Shown here piece by piece: positions 63,407 to 63,909 of a stretch of 63,909 bases of DNA; the first letter of the stretch is position 1; each line of letters starts with the position of its first letter. The stretch is from an uncultured Prevotellaceae bacterium (GTDB lineage: Bacteria; Bacteroidota; Bacteroidia; Bacteroidales; Bacteroidaceae). The stretch lies in NCBI GenBank assembly GCA_902762565.1, contig CACWOS010000045.1:1-63909 (forward strand). Direction: 5' to 3'. Position numbers and translations under genes: made by a program. Below the pieces are notes generated by a model that was not told the DNA's origin, did not search any database, and saw only the letters and a list, made by a program, of their open reading frames with translations.

Positions 63407-63506
63407 TTCACTCTTCACTCTTCACTTTTCACTCTTCACTCTTCACTTTTCACTTTTCACTTATCACTTCTCACTTATCACTCATCACTTATCACTTCTC
63501 ACTTCT
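63407..63506. repeat. heptad array (NTCACTN, 14 units)
   Basis: Fourteen 7-bp units in perfect phase from 63407 to 63504. On the minus strand they read AAGTGAG, AAGTGAT, AAGTGAT, GAGTGAT and so on, starting two bases after the smalltalk stop codon. The same unit series follows the GH105 stop codon at 20122. Confidence 0.92.
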
Positions 63507-63608
63507 TTACAGCACGCGCATGCAGCTCGTCGTTCCCATTGCCGTCAGCATCGCTGTCAGAATTGATACAATCACCTGTATCACCGTCTTCCATGTCTCC
63601 TTTTTCAT
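63507..63608 (-). CDS. smalltalk protein
   Basis: 33 residues: MKKETWKTVIQVIVSILTAM, then LTAMGTTSCMRVL. A short charged head, one hydrophobic helix and a Cys near the end match the Bacteroidota smalltalk family, small membrane peptides usually encoded between an HU-like protein and a lytic amidase in accessory cassettes. The HU-like gene is directly upstream here. Function unknown. Confidence 0.85.
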   Translation of the reverse strand: MKKETWKTVIQVIVSILTAMLTAMGTTSCMRVL

Positions 63609-63612
63609 AGTC

Positions 63613-63754
63613 TTTAATTTTCAAATCATAAATTTTAAATTTCAAACTTTAAATTTCAAAGTTCAATCTTTCAAATCATAAACTTCAAACTTTAATTTTC
63701 AAAGTTTAATCTTTCAAATCATAAACTTTAAATTTCAAACTTCAATTTTCAAAC
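63613..63754. repeat. AT-rich heptad array between HU-like and smalltalk genes
   Basis: About twenty 7-bp units (TTTAAAT, TTCAAAC, TTCAAAG, TTCAATC and similar) with two 15-bp units TTTCAAATCATAAAC that shift phase by one base. It fills the gap between the HU hairpin and the smalltalk start codon. Confidence 0.85.
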
Positions 63755-63756
63755 TC

Positions 63757-63787
63757 AAAGAGTTGCGCCCGTAGGCGCATACTCTTT
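63757..63787 (-). terminator. hairpin with a UNCG tetraloop at the HU stop codon
   Basis: AAAGAGT plus TGCGCC pairs with GGCGCA plus ACTCTTT, one bulged base, closing on the loop CTACGG when read on the minus strand. It overlaps the TAA stop codon (63788-63786). It may end or stabilise the HU transcript. Confidence 0.6.
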
Positions 63788-63909
63788 AATCGCCGTCGTC
63801 TGGATCCACCTCCGTGTCTCCACCTACGGGCAGCGGACCACCACCACTGTTGCTGGGCGCATTGGCCGTGCGGAAGTCGGCCAGGCTCTGCACCACCTGC
63901 ACGTTCTTC
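63786..63909 (-). CDS. HU-like DNA-binding protein, C-terminal end (partial)
   Basis: The gene enters from the right edge; 40 complete codons are visible ending in VVQSLADFRTANAP, a glycine-rich linker and an acidic tail GGDTEVDPDDGD. The tail type and the smalltalk gene after it match the large HU-family proteins of Bacteroidota accessory cassettes. The DNA-binding part lies outside the window. Confidence 0.7.
   Translation of the reverse strand, partial: KNVQVVQSLADFRTANAPSNSGGGPLPVGGDTEVDPDDGD

Noticed and set aside
63328-63681. Plus-strand open frame after nrdG
   Set aside because: Its translation is a direct read of the heptad repeats (FHSSLFTFHSSLF and so on); the real gene in this place is the smalltalk gene on the minus strand.
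63407-63754. Possible CRISPR array
   Set aside because: Units are 7 bp with no unique spacers and no cas genes; they are simple tandem heptads.

Overview
The window looks like a chromosome segment of a Bacteroidota species, most likely of the Prevotella/Segatella/Xylanibacter group. The clues are promoters of the TTTG-N19..21-TAnnTTTG type in front of many genes, a type III glutamine synthetase, AraC-type one-component regulators fused to sensor domains, a streptopain-type (C10) protease, DUF4248 and VapE genes, a 33-residue smalltalk protein and a long-type amidophosphoribosyltransferase. No rRNA, tRNA or CRISPR array was recognised.

Layout. 0-3.3 kb is accessory DNA: a palindromic repeat, a four-helix-bundle protein, DUF4248, and a VapE-like ATPase that appears frameshifted near its end. 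3.6-7.4 kb holds an exported C10 protease and a membrane-anchored protein. 7.6-21.3 kb is a pectin-use locus: two divergent membrane regulators with AraC DNA-binding ends, a giant CE12-CE8 pectin de-esterase, a MaoC protein, DUF2264, GH105 and KdgK. 21.2-24.6 kb encodes a four-carbon sugar-acid route (DUF1537 kinase, PdxA-like dehydrogenase, iron alcohol dehydrogenase). 24.7-34.1 kb and 42.7-57.8 kb together form a nitrogen-assimilation island: asnB, two ammonium transporters, P-II, carA, a half-length carB, a purF-like gene, pyrG, gltB, gltD, dapF, dapL and glnA type III. Between them lie pgeF, a decayed LD-carboxypeptidase, a HAD phosphatase, a PheC-like lipoprotein, DUF1593 and a Pif1-type helicase. 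The right end has DUF2207, a sodium symporter with a lyase-type aldolase, nrdD/nrdG, and the smalltalk and HU-like genes of a second accessory cassette.

Main discoveries from reading the DNA. (1) Four promoters of the nitrogen island (glnA, glnK-amt, amtB-asnB, pyrG-purF-carA-carB) share three upstream boxes at the same spacing: box A to box C 94 bp, box B to box C 27 bp, box C to the -7 element 49-50 bp. A fifth promoter (gltBD) has a degenerate version. This looks like the operator of an undescribed Bacteroidota nitrogen regulon. (2) Short tandem repeats of 7 or 9 bp occur at many places, repeatedly starting at or overlapping stop codons, and in three cases lie in frame inside genes (carA, the DUF1537 kinase, the propeller regulator). 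(3) A dinucleotide tract puts the natural lipoprotein start of a TPR-AraC regulator out of frame by one TA unit, a phase-variation candidate. (4) CarB stops at the end of its first half. (5) A long palindromic repeat and a twin promoter repeat each occur at two loci.
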